NCBI RefSeq assembly: GCF_019449565.1
Contig: NZ_JAGRPM010000075.1
Span: 1-35,965 of the forward strand
Length of the DNA stretch: 35,965 nt
From: Rhodoblastus sp.
GTDB taxonomy: Bacteria; Pseudomonadota; Alphaproteobacteria; Rhizobiales; Beijerinckiaceae
Direction: 5' to 3'
Part shown: in pieces, positions 16,004 to 27,861 of the stretch
How the letters are laid out: each line of letters opens with the position of its first letter
Numbering within the stretch: position 1 is the stretch's first letter
Position numbers and translations under genes: made by a program
Notes under the pieces: model-generated
What the model was told of the DNA's origin: nothing
Databases searched by the model: none
What the model saw: only the letters and a program-made list of their open reading frames with translations

Positions 16004-17299
16004 TCAGGGGTAAAGGCCTCGTTCGACATGGGCGATCAGGACCCGTTCGCATGCGACGATGAAGGCGGCTGTCCGCAAGGAGACCCTTAGTCGCTGGGAT
16101 GCTTCCCAGACGTGATCGAGCGCATCGAGCACGATCTTGGCGAGGCGTTGGTTGATTTCGTCTTCCGTCCAATAATAGCTGGCGAAATCCTGCACCCATT
16201 CGAAATAGCTGACCGTCACGCCGCCGGCGTTGCAGATGACATCCGGCACGACGACGATTCCGCGCGAGCCGAGAATATCGTCGGCTTCGGGCAAGGTTGG
16301 GCCATTGGCGCCTTCCAGCACGAGCTGCGCCTTGATCCGTCCGGCGCGCGTTTCGGTCAGCTGTCCCTCAAGCGCCGACGGGATGAGCACCTCGCAGGCG
16401 ACGTCCCAGAAGGACTCGCGATCAATGGTTTCGCCGCCGGAGAAGTTGGCGACGCCGCCTCCGCCTTGACTATGCGCAAGCAGTTCGGCGACAGGCAGTC
16501 CTCTGGAACAAAAAATGGCGCCGCGTGAATCCTGCACCGCAACGATCAGCGCGCCGGCGGCGGCGAAAAGTTCGGCGGCGGTCGAACCGACATTGCCAAA
16601 GCCCTGGATGGCGATGCGCGCCCCTTCGACTGGCATATTCAGCCGTTTCATGGCTTCGCAGCCCATGACGAAGACGCCGCGCCCTGTCGCCTTCACCCGT
16701 CCGAGCGAACCGCCGAGATGGACCGGCTTGCCCGTGACGACGCCCGTGCTCGCAAGGCCGGTGTTCATGGCGTAGGTGTCCATCATCCAGGCCATGATCT
16801 GGGCGTCGGTATTGACGTCGGGCGCCGGAATGTCCTGCTGCGGCCCGATGATGGCGCCAATTTCGCTGGTATAGCGCCGCGTGACGCGCTCAAGCTCCTT
16901 CTTCGAGAGCTTTCGCGGATCCAGCCGGACGCCGCCCTTGGCGCCGCCGAAGGGAAGGTTGATTGCCGCGTTCTTGATCGTCATCCATCCCGCCAGCGCC
17001 ATCACTTCTTCGAGAGTGACGTCGGGATGAAAGCGGACGCCGCCCTTGCCCGGCCCGCGCGCGAAGCTGTGCTGCGCGCGAAAGCCTTCGAAATGCGCCA
17101 TCGTGCCATTGTCCAGCTCGATCGGAATGTCGACGATCAAGGTCCTTTTCGGCCGCCGGAGCGTTTCGATGAGCGGCGCGAGAGAGCCCAGAAAAGGCGT
17201 AGCCCGGTCGACCTGGGCGAGGAAGGTCCCCCACGGGCTGGTCTTGGTGGGGTAGACATAGGAGAGGTCGCCGGCAAAAGGCGAGGCGCGATCGTCCAT
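16004..17299 (-). CDS. gdhA: Glutamate dehydrogenase (Glu/Leu/Phe/Val dehydrogenase family)
   Basis: 431 residues, the usual length of the hexameric class. Substrate-site motifs are [11 protein letters not shown] (Lys85), [18 protein letters not shown] (Lys109 and catalytic Lys121) and [10 protein letters not shown] Rossmann nucleotide-binding fold follows ([18 protein letters not shown]). The enzyme interconverts glutamate with 2-oxoglutarate and ammonia; NAD versus NADP use cannot be settled by eye. The family also contains Leu/Phe/Val dehydrogenases, but the N-terminal region fits GDH best. It lies 54 bases downstream of the thiolase gene on the same strand. Confidence 0.88.
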   Translation of the reverse strand: MDDRASPFAGDLSYVYPTKTSPWGTFLAQVDRATPFLGSLAPLIETLRRPKRTLIVDIPIELDNGTMAHFEGFRAQHSFARGPGKGGVRFHPDVTLEEVMALAGWMTIKNAAINLPFGGAKGGVRLDPRKLSKKELERVTRRYTSEIGAIIGPQQDIPAPDVNTDAQIMAWMMDTYAMNTGLASTGVVTGKPVHLGGSLGRVKATGRGVFVMGCEAMKRLNMPVEGARIAIQGFGNVGSTAAELFAAAGALIVAVQDSRGAIFCSRGLPVAELLAHSQGGGGVANFSGGETIDRESFWDVACEVLIPSALEGQLTETRAGRIKAQLVLEGANGPTLPEADDILGSRGIVVVPDVICNAGGVTVSYFEWVQDFASYYWTEDEINQRLAKIVLDALDHVWEASQRLRVSLRTAAFIVACERVLIAHVERGLYP

Positions 17300-17317
17300 T
17301 CAGATCACATTCTTTCT

Positions 17318-17332
17318 CCCGCCCGGCGCGGG
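17318..17332 (-). terminator. Small GC hairpin between thiolase and gdhA
   Basis: CCCGC-GCCGG-GCGGG on the minus strand, a five-base-pair stem just after the thiolase gene, with no U-run behind it. It may attenuate read-through into gdhA, but the fold is weak evidence. Confidence 0.2.
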
Positions 17333-17353
17333 TTCAACTTCCGCTCTTCGAAA

Positions 17354-18538
<1,185 letters not shown>

Positions 18539-18737
18539 GCTTGCGTGTTTTGACTCGGACGCCTGCGCAGGCCGAAGCCTGCCCTATGAGGGAACACTTC
18601 CAATCTTAAAGACGCGGAACGGGCGGATTAGTTCGACGCCTCGTGTCTCTCAAGCGTTGCCGAACGCGCTTGCGCTCCGATCGGCGGCCACTATCTTCAT
18701 TTAAGGTCGACCGTTTGGGCCGCGAGGAGGCGCCGAC

Positions 18738-21700
18738 ATGGTCTCGGCAGAACTTTCCCCCATGGTCCCTCCGCAGGAGCGCGGCTGGCAATCGTGGCCG
18801 GCCGATCCCGACGCCTTTTGCGAGCGAAAATTCCTTTCCGGCATTCAGGCCCTCGCCTGGCTGCCCATTTTGCAGCGCCTGCGCGACGCGGCCGCCGGCA
18901 AGAATACGGCCGGCTTCGTTTCGGGCTATCGAGGCTCGCCGCTTGGCGGGCTGGACCAGACCCTATGGCAGAACGCGCGTCATCTGGAAGCGCATCATGT
19001 GCGGTTCCAGCCTGGGCTGAATGAGGACCTGGCGGCGACGGCCGTTTGGGGGTCGCAGCAGGTCAATTTTTTCGAAGGCGCGCTTTACGATGGCGTTTTT
19101 TCGATGTGGTACGGCAAGGGTCCCGGCGTCGACCGCAGCATGGACGTTTTGAAACACGCCAATGCTGCGGGAACCGCTCCCTTAGGCGGCGTCTTGGCCA
19201 TTGCGGGCGACGATCACGCGGCGCGTTCCTCGACCCTGCCTCATCAAAGCGAGCATATGTTCGCCGCCGCGATGATTCCGGTCCTCAATCCCTCCAGCGT
19301 GCAGGAATATCTGGATTTCGGCCTGCATGGCTGGGCGATGTCGCGCTATTCGGGCTGCTGGGTGGCGCTGAAGGCGACCGCGGACACGGTCGAGAGTTCG
19401 GCCAGCGTTGTGCTTGACCCCTTCCGCGTCCAGTCCGTCCTTCCCGCCGGTTTCGTCTTGCCGCCGGGCGGCCTCAACATCAGGTGGCCCGACGCGTCGC
19501 AGGATCAGGAATTGCGGCTGCAGCATTACAAGGTCTATGCCGCGATGGCCTATGCACGGGCGAACCGGCTCGACCAGATCGTTATCGACAGTCCAAACGC
19601 ACGCCTTGGAATCGTCGCCACCGGCAAATCCTATCTCGACCTGCGCCAGGCGCTCGACGATCTCGACATCGATGACCGCCGCGCCGCCGAGATCGGCCTA
19701 CGCGTCTACAAGGTCGGGATGAACTGGCCGCTCGATGCGGAGGGAGCCCGCCATTTCGCGGAGGGGCTCGAAGAAATCCTGGTCGTCGAGGAAAAACGGC
19801 AGCTGATCGAATATCAACTCAAGGAGCAGCTTTACAATTGGCGCGAAGACGTCCGCCCACGCGTGATTGGCAAATATGCCGACAAGGGCGAATGGGAGCT
19901 GCCGCAACAGGATTGGCAATTGCCCGCCGCCGGGGAACTGAGCCCCGCGATCATCGCGCGCGTTGTCGCCGCCCGCATCGCGCGTTTTTACAAGGACGAT
20001 TCGCTGGCGGAAAAACTGGCGGTTCTGAACGCCAATGAGAGAAGCGCCACGGCGCTGACGGCCATGCCGCTGCGGGTGCCGCACTATTGTTCTGGCTGCC
20101 CGCACAACACTTCGACGATGAGCCTCCCGGAGGGTAGCCGGGCCTTGGCCGGCATTGGTTGCCATTATATGGCGATCTGGCTCAGCCCGGAGGCCACGCA
20201 GACCTTTTCCCAAATGGGCGGCGAGGGGGCGGCCTGGATCGGCCAGGCGCCTTTCACGAGCACGCCGCATGTCTTCGCCAATCTCGGCGACGGCACCTAT
20301 CAACACTCGGGCCTGCTGGCGATCCGCGCGGCGGTGGCGGCGAAAACCCCGATCACCTACAAGATCCTCTACAATGATGCGGTGGCGATGACCGGGGGCC
20401 AGCCGGTCGAGGGCGGCCTGACCGTCCCGATGATCGCGCGACAGCTCTTGGCGGAAAATGTCGCGCGCGTCGTCGTCGTCAGCGAATTCCCGGAAAAATA
20501 CTGGGGCGCGGGCCTGCTGCCCGGCGGCGTCGAGGCGCACGACCGACGCGAACTCTCCGAAATCGAGAAAAACCTCCGCGGCGTCGCCGCTGTCACCGCC
20601 ATTATCTACGACCAGACCTGCGCCGCCGAAAAACGCCGCCGCCGCAAGTTCGGCGCTTTTCCCGATCCGCCGCTGCGCGCCTTCATCAATGAACGCGTCT
20701 GCGAGAATTGCGGCGACTGCTCCGCGCAGTCGAATTGCATGTCGGTCATTCCGGTCGAAACCGAATTCGGCCGCAAACGCCAGATCGACCAATCCCCCTG
20801 CAACAAGGATTTTTCCTGCGTCGAGGGGTTCTGCCCGAGCTTCGTCACCGTGCATGGCGGGCGACTGCGTCGAGCAAAGGGCGAAGAGGAACTCGACTGG
20901 ATCGCCAGCCTGCCGGAGCCGGAGCCCGCGCCGCTCGCCGAACCCTGCAGCATCCTCATCACTGGGGTCGGCGGCACTGGCGTGGTCACGCTCGGCGCCC
21001 TGATCGGCGCCGCCGCGGCGCTTGAGAACAAGAACGTCACCTCGCTCGACATGGCCGGCCTCGCCCAAAAGGGCGGCCCCGTGACCACCCATGTCCGCAT
21101 CGCGCAAGCCGAGGCCGAATTGCACGCAACGCGCATTTCCTCAGGGGAAACGACCGTCCTCATCGGCTGCGATCTGGTCGTCTCGGCCTCGCCGGATACG
21201 ATCTTCAAGCTTCGCCCGAACTATACGCGAGCCGTGGTCAACAATGACTTCTCGATCACGAGCGAATTCGTCCGCACTTTTGCCGCGCAGGCGAAAACTG
21301 GCGACCTCACGGCGCATCCAGATCCGATCTTTCCGCAGGAGACGATGGAAAAGGTCATTGCCGACGCCTGCGGCGCGGGCCGCGCCGATTTTTTGCCGGC
21401 GTCGCGCCTCGCCACGGCGCTGATGGGCGATTCGATCGCGACGAACCCGTTCCTTCTCGGCTATGCATTCCAAAAGGGACTCCTGCCAGTGCGGAGCGCG
21501 TCGATTTTGCAGGCGCTCGAAGACCTCGGCGTCTCCGTTCAGCAAAACCGGAGCGCCTTCCATTGGGGGCGCCGCGCCGCGCTTGACTATGCCGCCGTTG
21601 AACGGGCGGCCGGATCGCGCCGCGAGGCGGCGCAAAACCAGCCCATCGCCGAACGGCCGCTGAACGAATTGATCGACGCCCTGGCAAGAGAATTACGGGC

Positions 21701-22334
21701 CTATCAAAACGACACATATGCCGCGCGCTTCCTCTCGCGCGTCGCCGAAGTCCGGGCGGCAGAAGCGCGCCTGGACGGATCCTCCGAGAGGCTGACGCGC
21801 GCCTTCGCCGTTGGATTTTTCAAGCTGCTCGCGTTCAAGGACGAATATGAGGTCGCGCGGCTTTTTACGCAGCCCGAGTTTCGCGAGAAGCTGCAAGCGA
21901 CCTTCGAAGGCGACTACAAGCTCGCGTTCCATTTCGCGCCGCCAATCCTCTCATCGCCTGAAACGGGCGCGCATGGGCCGCGCAAACGCCGCTTCGGCGG
22001 CGGCATGATCTGGGCCTTGCGCATGCTGGCGGCGTTGCGGTTCCTGCGCGGGACGCCGTTCGATCCCTTCCGTCATTCGCCGGATCGACAATTGGAACGG
22101 AAGCTCATCCGCGACTACGAACAAATGATTTCAGATATGCTGCCGGCCCTTCGTCCGGACAATCTCGCCATCGCAACCGAGCTTGCGGCGCTGCCGCAGC
22201 GCATTCGCGGCTACGGCCCGGTAAAGGCGCGCTACGTCGCCCAGGCGAAAAAGCGCGAGGCCGAGTTGAAACGCCGGTTGGCGGAGTTAAATCGAACGAG
22301 GGAGCGCAAGGAATGGTCGCCGTCCAACGTATAA
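18738..22334 (+). CDS. Fused indolepyruvate:ferredoxin oxidoreductase-type 2-oxoacid oxidoreductase
   Basis: 1198 residues joining both IorA-like and IorB-like parts in one chain. The N-terminal half carries the pyrimidine-binding region (GYRGSPLGGLDQ) and the thiamine-diphosphate core (GIGCHYMAIW ... NLGDGTYQHSGLLAIRAA ... NDAVAMTGGQP). Next is a cysteine-rich 4Fe-4S region from about residue 655 (VCENCGDCSAQSNCMSV ... PCNKDFSCVEGFCPSF). The gamma-type domain follows (ITGVGGTGVVTLGALIGAAA, DMAGLAQKGGPVTTHVRI), then a C-terminal tail. It oxidatively decarboxylates aryl or branched 2-oxoacids to acyl-CoA, reducing ferredoxin. The ATG at 18738 follows GAGGAGG. Its 3' end overlaps the VOC gene start by 22 bases. 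Confidence 0.9.
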   Translation: MVSAELSPMVPPQERGWQSWPADPDAFCERKFLSGIQALAWLPILQRLRDAAAGKNTAGFVSGYRGSPLGGLDQTLWQNARHLEAHHVRFQPGLNEDLAATAVWGSQQVNFFEGALYDGVFSMWYGKGPGVDRSMDVLKHANAAGTAPLGGVLAIAGDDHAARSSTLPHQSEHMFAAAMIPVLNPSSVQEYLDFGLHGWAMSRYSGCWVALKATADTVESSASVVLDPFRVQSVLPAGFVLPPGGLNIRWPDASQDQELRLQHYKVYAAMAYARANRLDQIVIDSPNARLGIVATGKSYLDLRQALDDLDIDDRRAAEIGLRVYKVGMNWPLDAEGARHFAEGLEEILVVEEKRQLIEYQLKEQLYNWREDVRPRVIGKYADKGEWELPQQDWQLPAAGELSPAIIARVVAARIARFYKDDSLAEKLAVLNANERSATALTAMPLRVPHYCSGCPHNTSTMSLPEGSRALAGIGCHYMAIWLSPEATQTFSQMGGEGAAWIGQAPFTSTPHVFANLGDGTYQHSGLLAIRAAVAAKTPITYKILYNDAVAMTGGQPVEGGLTVPMIARQLLAENVARVVVVSEFPEKYWGAGLLPGGVEAHDRRELSEIEKNLRGVAAVTAIIYDQTCAAEKRRRRKFGAFPDPPLRAFINERVCENCGDCSAQSNCMSVIPVETEFGRKRQIDQSPCNKDFSCVEGFCPSFVTVHGGRLRRAKGEEELDWIASLPEPEPAPLAEPCSILITGVGGTGVVTLGALIGAAAALENKNVTSLDMAGLAQKGGPVTTHVRIAQAEAELHATRISSGETTVLIGCDLVVSASPDTIFKLRPNYTRAVVNNDFSITSEFVRTFAAQAKTGDLTAHPDPIFPQETMEKVIADACGAGRADFLPASRLATALMGDSIATNPFLLGYAFQKGLLPVRSASILQALEDLGVSVQQNRSAFHWGRRAALDYAAVERAAGSRREAAQNQPIAERPLNELIDALARELRAYQNDTYAARFLSRVAEVRAAEARLDGSSERLTRAFAVGFFKLLAFKDEYEVARLFTQPEFREKLQATFEGDYKLAFHFAPPILSSPETGAHGPRKRRFGGGMIWALRMLAALRFLRGTPFDPFRHSPDRQLERKLIRDYEQMISDMLPALRPDNLAIATELAALPQRIRGYGPVKARYVAQAKKREAELKRRLAELNRTRERKEWSPSNV

Positions 22335-22799
22335 GTCCCTGCCTGTGGTTCGACACCCCGGCTGAAGAGGCCGCACGATTTTACGTCTCGCTGCTTCCCG
22401 AATCCCGAATCGACAATATCCTCCACGCGCCTGCGGACTATCCGGGCGGACAGGCCGGCGGCGTCCTGCTGGTGGAGTTCACTCTCGCAGGTCAGAAATT
22501 CCAGGCGCTGAACGGCGGGCCGCATACTCGCTTCACCGAAGCCATTTCATTTTCGATTTCTTGCGCCGATCAGGCCGAGGTTGATCGACTGTGGTCAACC
22601 TTGACCGCCGATGGCGGCGCTCCGATCCAGTGCGGCTGGCTGAGGGACCCGTTATGGCCTGTCCTGGCAAATCGTTCCTGACGCCCTCCCCCGCCTCTTG
22701 AAAAGCAGCGACCCCGCTCTGGCCTCGCGCGTATTTCGCGCCATGTCGCAAATGGTCAAACTCGATGTCGAGGAACTCGAGCGCGCCGCCGACGGCTAA
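22313..22799 (+). pseudogene. VOC/PhnB-like (glyoxalase-fold) gene with a +1 frameshift
   Basis: The first frame (22313-22681) gives a PhnB/DUF899-like VOC start: ISPCLWFDTPAEEAARFYVS, ALNGGP and FTEAISFSISCADQAEVDRLW, then DGGAPIQCGWLRD. There the family pattern should continue RYGLSWQIVP, and exactly that continuation appears in the +1 frame: YGLSWQIVPDALPRLLKSSD ... MSQMVKLDVEELERAADG, stop at 22797-22799. One extra C in the CCC at 22648-22650 explains the break. It is either a recent inactivation or a sequencing error in a short homopolymer. The intact product would be about 160 residues. Its ATG lies inside the end of the oxidoreductase gene. Confidence 0.85.
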
Positions 22800-22888
22800 C
22801 GGATTTTCGCCGCGACGGCGCGGGCCACGCGCGCGACGGCTTCGCGCGAGACACATAGCTGCGCGCTTTGACCCCAGCGCGGGCGACG

Positions 22889-24025
22889 TCAAACGGGCAA
22901 GGCTTCGCGCGGGGCTTCAGTCGAACTCCGGCTTCCAGTCTCGACCTTCACCCCTGGCTCTCCAGGCTCTCCAGGCTCCACACGACCAATCCGGCGCGTT
23001 GCTTGATAGCCCGCCGCAAATATCTCCGATACGAGCCGATCGGCCTCCGCTTCCGCACAGGAAACGAGTAGCCCGCCCGATGTCTGCGGGTCGGTGAGAA
23101 TTTGCCGCCGCCAATCCGGAAAGCCGGCAGGCAGCTCGACTGACGCGCCGTAGCTCGCCCAGTTTCGCTCCGAGGCCCCCGTGACAAAGCCCTGACGAAC
23201 CAGAGCTTCAGCCTGCCGGAAAAGCGGCAGGGAATCTGCGTCAAGGCAAAGCCTGGCGGCAGAGCCGCGCGCCATTTCCAACGCATGACCGAGCAGGCCA
23301 AAGCCTGTGACATCGGTGACGCCATGGACGGCGGCGTCCCTCGCCAAAGCCGCGCCGATGCGGTTTAACTGGGTGGTCGAGGCGATCATCTCGTCATAGG
23401 CTTCGGCGGAGAGCGCCCCCTTCTTGAAGGCGGCCGAATAGACTCCGACTCCCAGCGCCTTGGTCAGGATCAGCGCGTCGCCTGGCCTGGCGTCGGCGTT
23501 GCGGCGGATTTGAGCCTTAGGCGCCGTGCCGATGACGGCGAGCCCATATATCGGTTCGACGCTGTCGATCGAATGCCCCCCCGCAACTGGAACGCCAGCC
23601 TCGGCGCAGATGCTCGCTCCGCCCTGCAAAATGGCGCGCACGGTCGCGATGTCCACCTTGCCGAGCGGCATGCCAAGAATGGCGAGCGCCATGATCGGCG
23701 TTCCGCCCATCGCATAAATGTCGGAAAGCGCGTTGGTCGCGGCGATGCGCCCGAAATCGCCGGGATCGTCTACGACCGGCATGAAAAAATCCGTCGTCGC
23801 AAGGACGCAGGTCTCGCCGTCGAGATCCCATACTGCGGCGTCATCGCCGGTTTCGGCCCCGACAAGCAGTCGGGCGAAATGCTGCGTCTGCGGCTGGTCC
23901 CCGATAAGCTGCTGCAGCACCGAAGGCGCCAGCTTGCAGCCGCAGCCGCCGCCGTGGGCGAGGCTCGTAAGCCGGAGGGGCGGAAGATCGGTCGTCGGGC
24001 GATCTCGGTCGAGAGGATCGTGCAT
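22889..24025 (-). CDS. selD: Selenophosphate synthetase (selenide, water dikinase)
   Basis: 378 residues from the ATG at 24025. The catalytic pair is in [13 protein letters not shown] (Cys28, Lys31); the usual selenocysteine-or-cysteine position holds Cys, so selD does not depend on its own product. ATP-grasp/PurM-like motifs follow: [59 protein letters not shown] and [12 protein letters not shown]. It makes selenophosphate from selenide and ATP for SelA. The frame stays open 57 residues upstream, but that part is basic and unlike SelD, so the internal ATG is preferred. It is divergent from the fdh operon across 736 bases. A short GEPGEPG repeat near the C-terminus is probably neutral. Confidence 0.95.
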   Translation of the reverse strand: MHDPLDRDRPTTDLPPLRLTSLAHGGGCGCKLAPSVLQQLIGDQPQTQHFARLLVGAETGDDAAVWDLDGETCVLATTDFFMPVVDDPGDFGRIAATNALSDIYAMGGTPIMALAILGMPLGKVDIATVRAILQGGASICAEAGVPVAGGHSIDSVEPIYGLAVIGTAPKAQIRRNADARPGDALILTKALGVGVYSAAFKKGALSAEAYDEMIASTTQLNRIGAALARDAAVHGVTDVTGFGLLGHALEMARGSAARLCLDADSLPLFRQAEALVRQGFVTGASERNWASYGASVELPAGFPDWRRQILTDPQTSGGLLVSCAEAEADRLVSEIFAAGYQATRRIGRVEPGEPGEPGVKVETGSRSSTEAPREALPV

Positions 24026-24761
24026 CTGAGCGTCTCCGGATTGCGGTTGTCGAGGCGACCTGCTGCGCTTTCCACATGTCAATGTTTTGGGTCGTCGCGT
24101 CGGGGCCAAGGAAGGATTTTGCGCCGGAGCGACGCCGCGCAGGTCAGCTCGGGGGACGCCACATGCAGACGTCGGCGGCCGATCGGCGGGCGACACGGCG
24201 CATCGTCATTACGCATTCCGCCCCGGCACGCGGGAGTTCCGATCGGATGCGCGCATCATTGTCCGACGGCGTCCCTATAACGTCAACTGATGGTTGAAGG
24301 AAGGTCGTCATGATGGCATGTCCGGTCAGGTATCGCCCGATCTTTCCGACAATCTGGAGACCTGCTTGGGGAGCGCGGATGAGCGTGTCCGTTGTCGCGC
24401 TCAGCAAGCTCGGGCTTATCCCGATCAAGCAACGCGATCCTTCATGGCCAAAAAAATCTTGAACGCCATGACGAATGTCGCCAAGGAAACAAATCTGCCA
24501 GAAGCAGCTATCAGCTATTCAAGCAATAATATATGATTTTATTAGACATAGGCACAGGTTGATAAAGAACAACATGAACTCAATTGGCTTCTTAATTCCA
24601 ATTCATGAACCTAAAATTTCTCAAGCCAACTTGCTGCGCTGCAATAAATGCTTTTCTTAGAGTTCTAAAATCTGCGATTATTTGACGTAAATTTAATTTT
24701 GCAGTATAAGCAAAGCTTCGGGCGGCCGCGGATAGGTGCGCCCCAGCTAAAGGAGGCCTCC
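24026..24761. other. Divergent control region between selD and the fdh operon
   Basis: 736 bases. The selD-proximal half is GC-rich; about 24520-24715 is markedly AT-rich and includes the fdh promoter. A 50-codon frame at 24310-24462 has a purine-rich site upstream (GAAGGAAGG) but no recognisable product. I see no obvious sigma-54 or FNR-type site, although I cannot rule one out by eye. Confidence 0.4.
24682..24710 (+). promoter_or_regulatory. Sigma-70-type promoter of the formate dehydrogenase operon
   Basis: TTGACG at 24682-24687 and TATAAG at 24705-24710 are separated by exactly 17 bases, close to the consensus in both boxes and spacing. Transcription would begin near 24717, giving a leader of about 45 bases to the ATG at 24762. 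It stands in an AT-rich stretch. Confidence 0.6.
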
Positions 24762-27700
24762 ATGAGAATGGAGCTCTCGCGGCGCCAGTTCCTGGGAACC
24801 ACGGGCGCGGGTCTTTCGAGCACGACGCTTCTGGCGCTTGGGTTCGGGGATGTCGAGGCGGCCCACGCGGACGCGATCCGACCATTCAAACTCGTCAACA
24901 CCACCGAGACGCGAAACACCTGCCCCTATTGCTCGGTGGCGTGCGGGATCATCATGTATTCAAAAGGTGATCTCAAAAAAGGCGAAAAAGCCGAAATCAT
25001 CCATATCGAAGGCGACACGGATCACCCGACCAATCGCGGCACCCTGTGCCCGAAAGGCGCGGCGCTGCTCGATTTCGTCAAGGCGGAAACGCGCCTGAAA
25101 ATTCCCAAGATCCGCAAGCCCGGCTCGGACAAGTTCGAACCGATCAGCTGGGAGGCGGCGCTTGACCGCATCGCGCGTGTTCTGAAAGACGATCGCGACA
25201 AGAACTTCATCGTCAAGAACAATGACGGCGTGACGGTCAATCGCTGGACATCGTCAGGCTTTCTCGCCGCTTCGGCGACAACCAACGAAACGGCGTTCTG
25301 CACCTACAAGGTGGTGCGCAGCGCCGGCATGGTAGTGTTCGACAACCAAGCGCGTGTTTGACACGGCCCCACGGTGTCCAGTCTGGGCCCAACATTTGGC
25401 CGTGGCGCAATGACCAATTCGTGGACCGATATTCGGAACACGGACCTTGTCGTCATCATGGGGGGAAACGCAGCCGAAGCGCATCCGTGCGGGTTCAAAT
25501 GGGTCACCGAGGCGAAGGCTAGCCGCGGCGCGAAACTCATTGTCGTCGATCCGCGCTTCACGCGCTCCGCGTCGGTGGCGGATTTCTATGCGCCGATCCG
25601 GCAAGGGACGGACATCGCATTCCTGCTTGGCGTCATCAATTACTGCATCGGCAACGACAAGGTGCAGTGGGATTATGTGAAGGCGTTCACCAACGCCGCC
25701 TACCTCGTCAAGGAAGGCTTTGCCTATCATGACGGCTTGTTCACCGGCTATGACGAGGCCAAGCGGGATTATGACCGCTCCAGCTGGGAATATGAGATCG
25801 GCCCCGATGGGTTCGCCGTGGTGGACGAGACCTTGCAGAATCCGCGCTGCGTCTGGAGCCTGCTGAAACAGCACGTCGCGATTTATACGCCGGAACTCGT
25901 CGAGCGGATCTGCGGTACGCCCAAGGACAAATTCCTCAAAGTCGCGCAGATGATCGCGGAATGCTCGTCGCCGACCAAAACCATGACGTCCATGTACGCG
26001 CTCGGCTGGACCCAGCATTCCAAGGGTTCGCAGAATATCCGCGGCATGGCGATGCTTCAGCTGATCCTGGGCAATATCGGGGTGCGCGGCGGCGGCATGA
26101 ACGCGTTGCGCGGTCACTCCAATATTCAAGGGCTGACCGACATCGGGCTGATGTCCAATCTGATCCCCGGCTATATGACGCTGGCGACCGACAAGGAGCC
26201 CGATTTCGCCACCTATATGTCGACCCGAGGCTTCAAGCCATTGCGGCCGAATCAGATCAGCTATTGGCAGAACTACAAGAAGTTCATGGTGAGCTTCCTG
26301 AAGGCGATGTGGGGGCCGGCGGCGACGGCGGAAAACAATTTCGCTTTCGATTATCTGCCGAAGCTCGACGTGCCGGCTTACGACGTGTTGCGCGCGTTCG
26401 AACTGATGAACCAGGGCAAGATGACCGCCTATTTCTGCCAGGGATTCAATCCCCTGCAGGCGTTCCCGAACAAGGCCAAGATCGCGTCGGCATTGTCCAA
26501 ATTGAAGCTGCTGGTCGTGATGGATCCGCTCGATACCGAGACGGCCCGCTTCTGGGAGAATCACGGCGAATATAACAACGCCGATCCGTCGAAGATTCAG
26601 ACGGAAGTCATCCAGCTTCCCGTCACATGCTTTGCCGAGGACGAAGGCGCGCTGGTGAATTCGGGCCGCTGGCTGCAATGGCATTGGGCCGGCGGCTCCC
26701 CGCCGGGCGACGCCAAGCACGACACATGGATTCTCGCGCAGATCTTCCTGCGCCTGAAGAAGCTTTACCAGAATGAAGGCGGAGCGTTCCCCGATCCTAT
26801 CCTCAACCTGACATGGCCCTACAAGAACCCCGAGGAGCCGACGCCCGAGGAACTCGCCAAGGAAATGAACGGCTATGCATTGGCCGACGTTTTCGATCCG
26901 AACGACCCGACGAAAAAAATCCTGGAAAAAGGCAAGCAGCTTCCCGGTTTCGCGGCGTTGCGCGACGACGGGACCACGGCGAGCGGCTGCTGGATCTTTG
27001 CTGGCTGCTTCACCGAGGCAGGCAACATGATGGCGCGGCGGGATAATTCGGACCCGGACAATACCGGCGCCTATCCCAAATGGACTTTCGCGTGGCCGGC
27101 CAATCGCCGCATTCTTTACAACCGCGCCTCCTGCGACATCAATGGCAAACCTTGGGATCCGTCGCGCAAACTGATCGAATGGGACGGCGCCAAATGGGCG
27201 GGCTATGACGTGCCGGACATTCCGCCGACCGCAAAACCTCAGGACGTCGGCCCCTTCATCATGAACCCCGAGGGCGTGTCGCGGCTCTTCGTTCGGCGAA
27301 TGATGCGGGATGGGCCGTTCCCGGCCCATTACGAACCATTCGAATCGCCCCGGGTCAATGTCGTCGCGCCCAAGGTGCGGGGCAATCCGGTCGCCCGCGT
27401 GTTCAAGGACGACATGGCGCAATTCGCCGAGCCGGAGTCCAAGGAGTTCCCCTATGCGGCGACCTCCTACCGGCTGACCGAACATTTCCACTATTGGACC
27501 AAGCACGTCTGGGTGAACGCCGTGCTTCAGCCGGAATTTTTCGTGGAGATCTCGGAAGAGCTCGCCAGGGAAAAGGGCATTGAAAAGGGCGGCTGGGTGC
27601 GGGTCTGGTCGAAACGTGGCGAGGTAAGAGCGAAGGCTGTGGTGACCAAGCGGATCAAACCGCTGATCTGCGACGGCAAGCCGGTCCACGTCGTCGGCAT

Positions 27701-27848
27701 TCCGCTGCACTGGGGCTTCATGGGCGCCGCCAGAAAGGGCTTCGGCCCCAATGTGCTCGCCCCCTTCGTCGGCGACGCAAATATCGAAACGCCGGAATTC
27801 AAGGCGTTCCTGGTCAATATCGAGCCCACGACCGGGCCGGTGGCGTGA
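24762..27848 (+). CDS. fdnG: Formate dehydrogenase alpha subunit, selenocysteine-containing (FdnG/FdoG type)
   Basis: 1028 residues if the in-frame TGA at 25359-25361 is read as selenocysteine (Sec200). A Tat signal (LSRRQFLG, Arg7-Arg8) is followed by a 4Fe-4S site, CPYCSVACG with Cys54/57/61 and CPKG Cys96. Then comes the Sec motif [26 protein letters not shown], which matches the active-site block of FDH-N/FDH-O. Molybdopterin-guanine-dinucleotide domains continue to the C-terminal ACR/aspartate-decarboxylase-like domain. It oxidises formate to CO2 at the Mo or W centre in the periplasm. The two halves share one reading frame and the family sequence continues on both sides of the TGA, so this is not a pseudogene. 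The ATG at 24762 has AAGGAGG at 24749-24755. The symbol follows the E. coli FDH-N naming; FdoG is equally possible. Confidence 0.95.
25359..25404 (+). promoter_or_regulatory. Bacterial SECIS element directing UGA as selenocysteine
   Basis: The hairpin starts directly after the UGA. The lower stem is CACGGCC (25362-25368) with GGCCGTG (25398-25404), seven pairs. In the upper part, GG (25373-25374) is followed by a bulged U (25375). GUCC (25376-25379) pairs with GGGC (25385-25388) around the loop AGUCU (25380-25384), and CC (25389-25390) closes the GG. The bulged U and AGUCU loop are the features SelB recognises in E. coli fdnG mRNA. Confidence 0.93.
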
Positions 27849-27861
27849 GGGAGGCGAAATC

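Noticed and set aside
19698..21125. 475-codon open frame on the minus strand
   Set aside because: Antisense to the fused oxidoreductase, whose domains are all clear on the plus strand.
22970..22985. Short direct repeat (ctctccagg twice) near the end of selD
   Set aside because: Two copies only, in frame as GEPGEP; probably neutral slippage and not a repeat array. No CRISPR array is present in the window.
24310..24462. 50-codon small open frame with a purine-rich site upstream, between selD and fdnG
   Set aside because: No recognisable sequence, odd composition and no way to judge conservation; could be real but is not supported.
25359..25361. In-frame TGA splitting the formate dehydrogenase alpha gene as a nonsense mutation
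   Set aside because: Family sequence continues without a break on both sides, a SECIS hairpin follows at once, and selA, selB, selD and tRNA-Sec are all nearby, so it is a selenocysteine codon.
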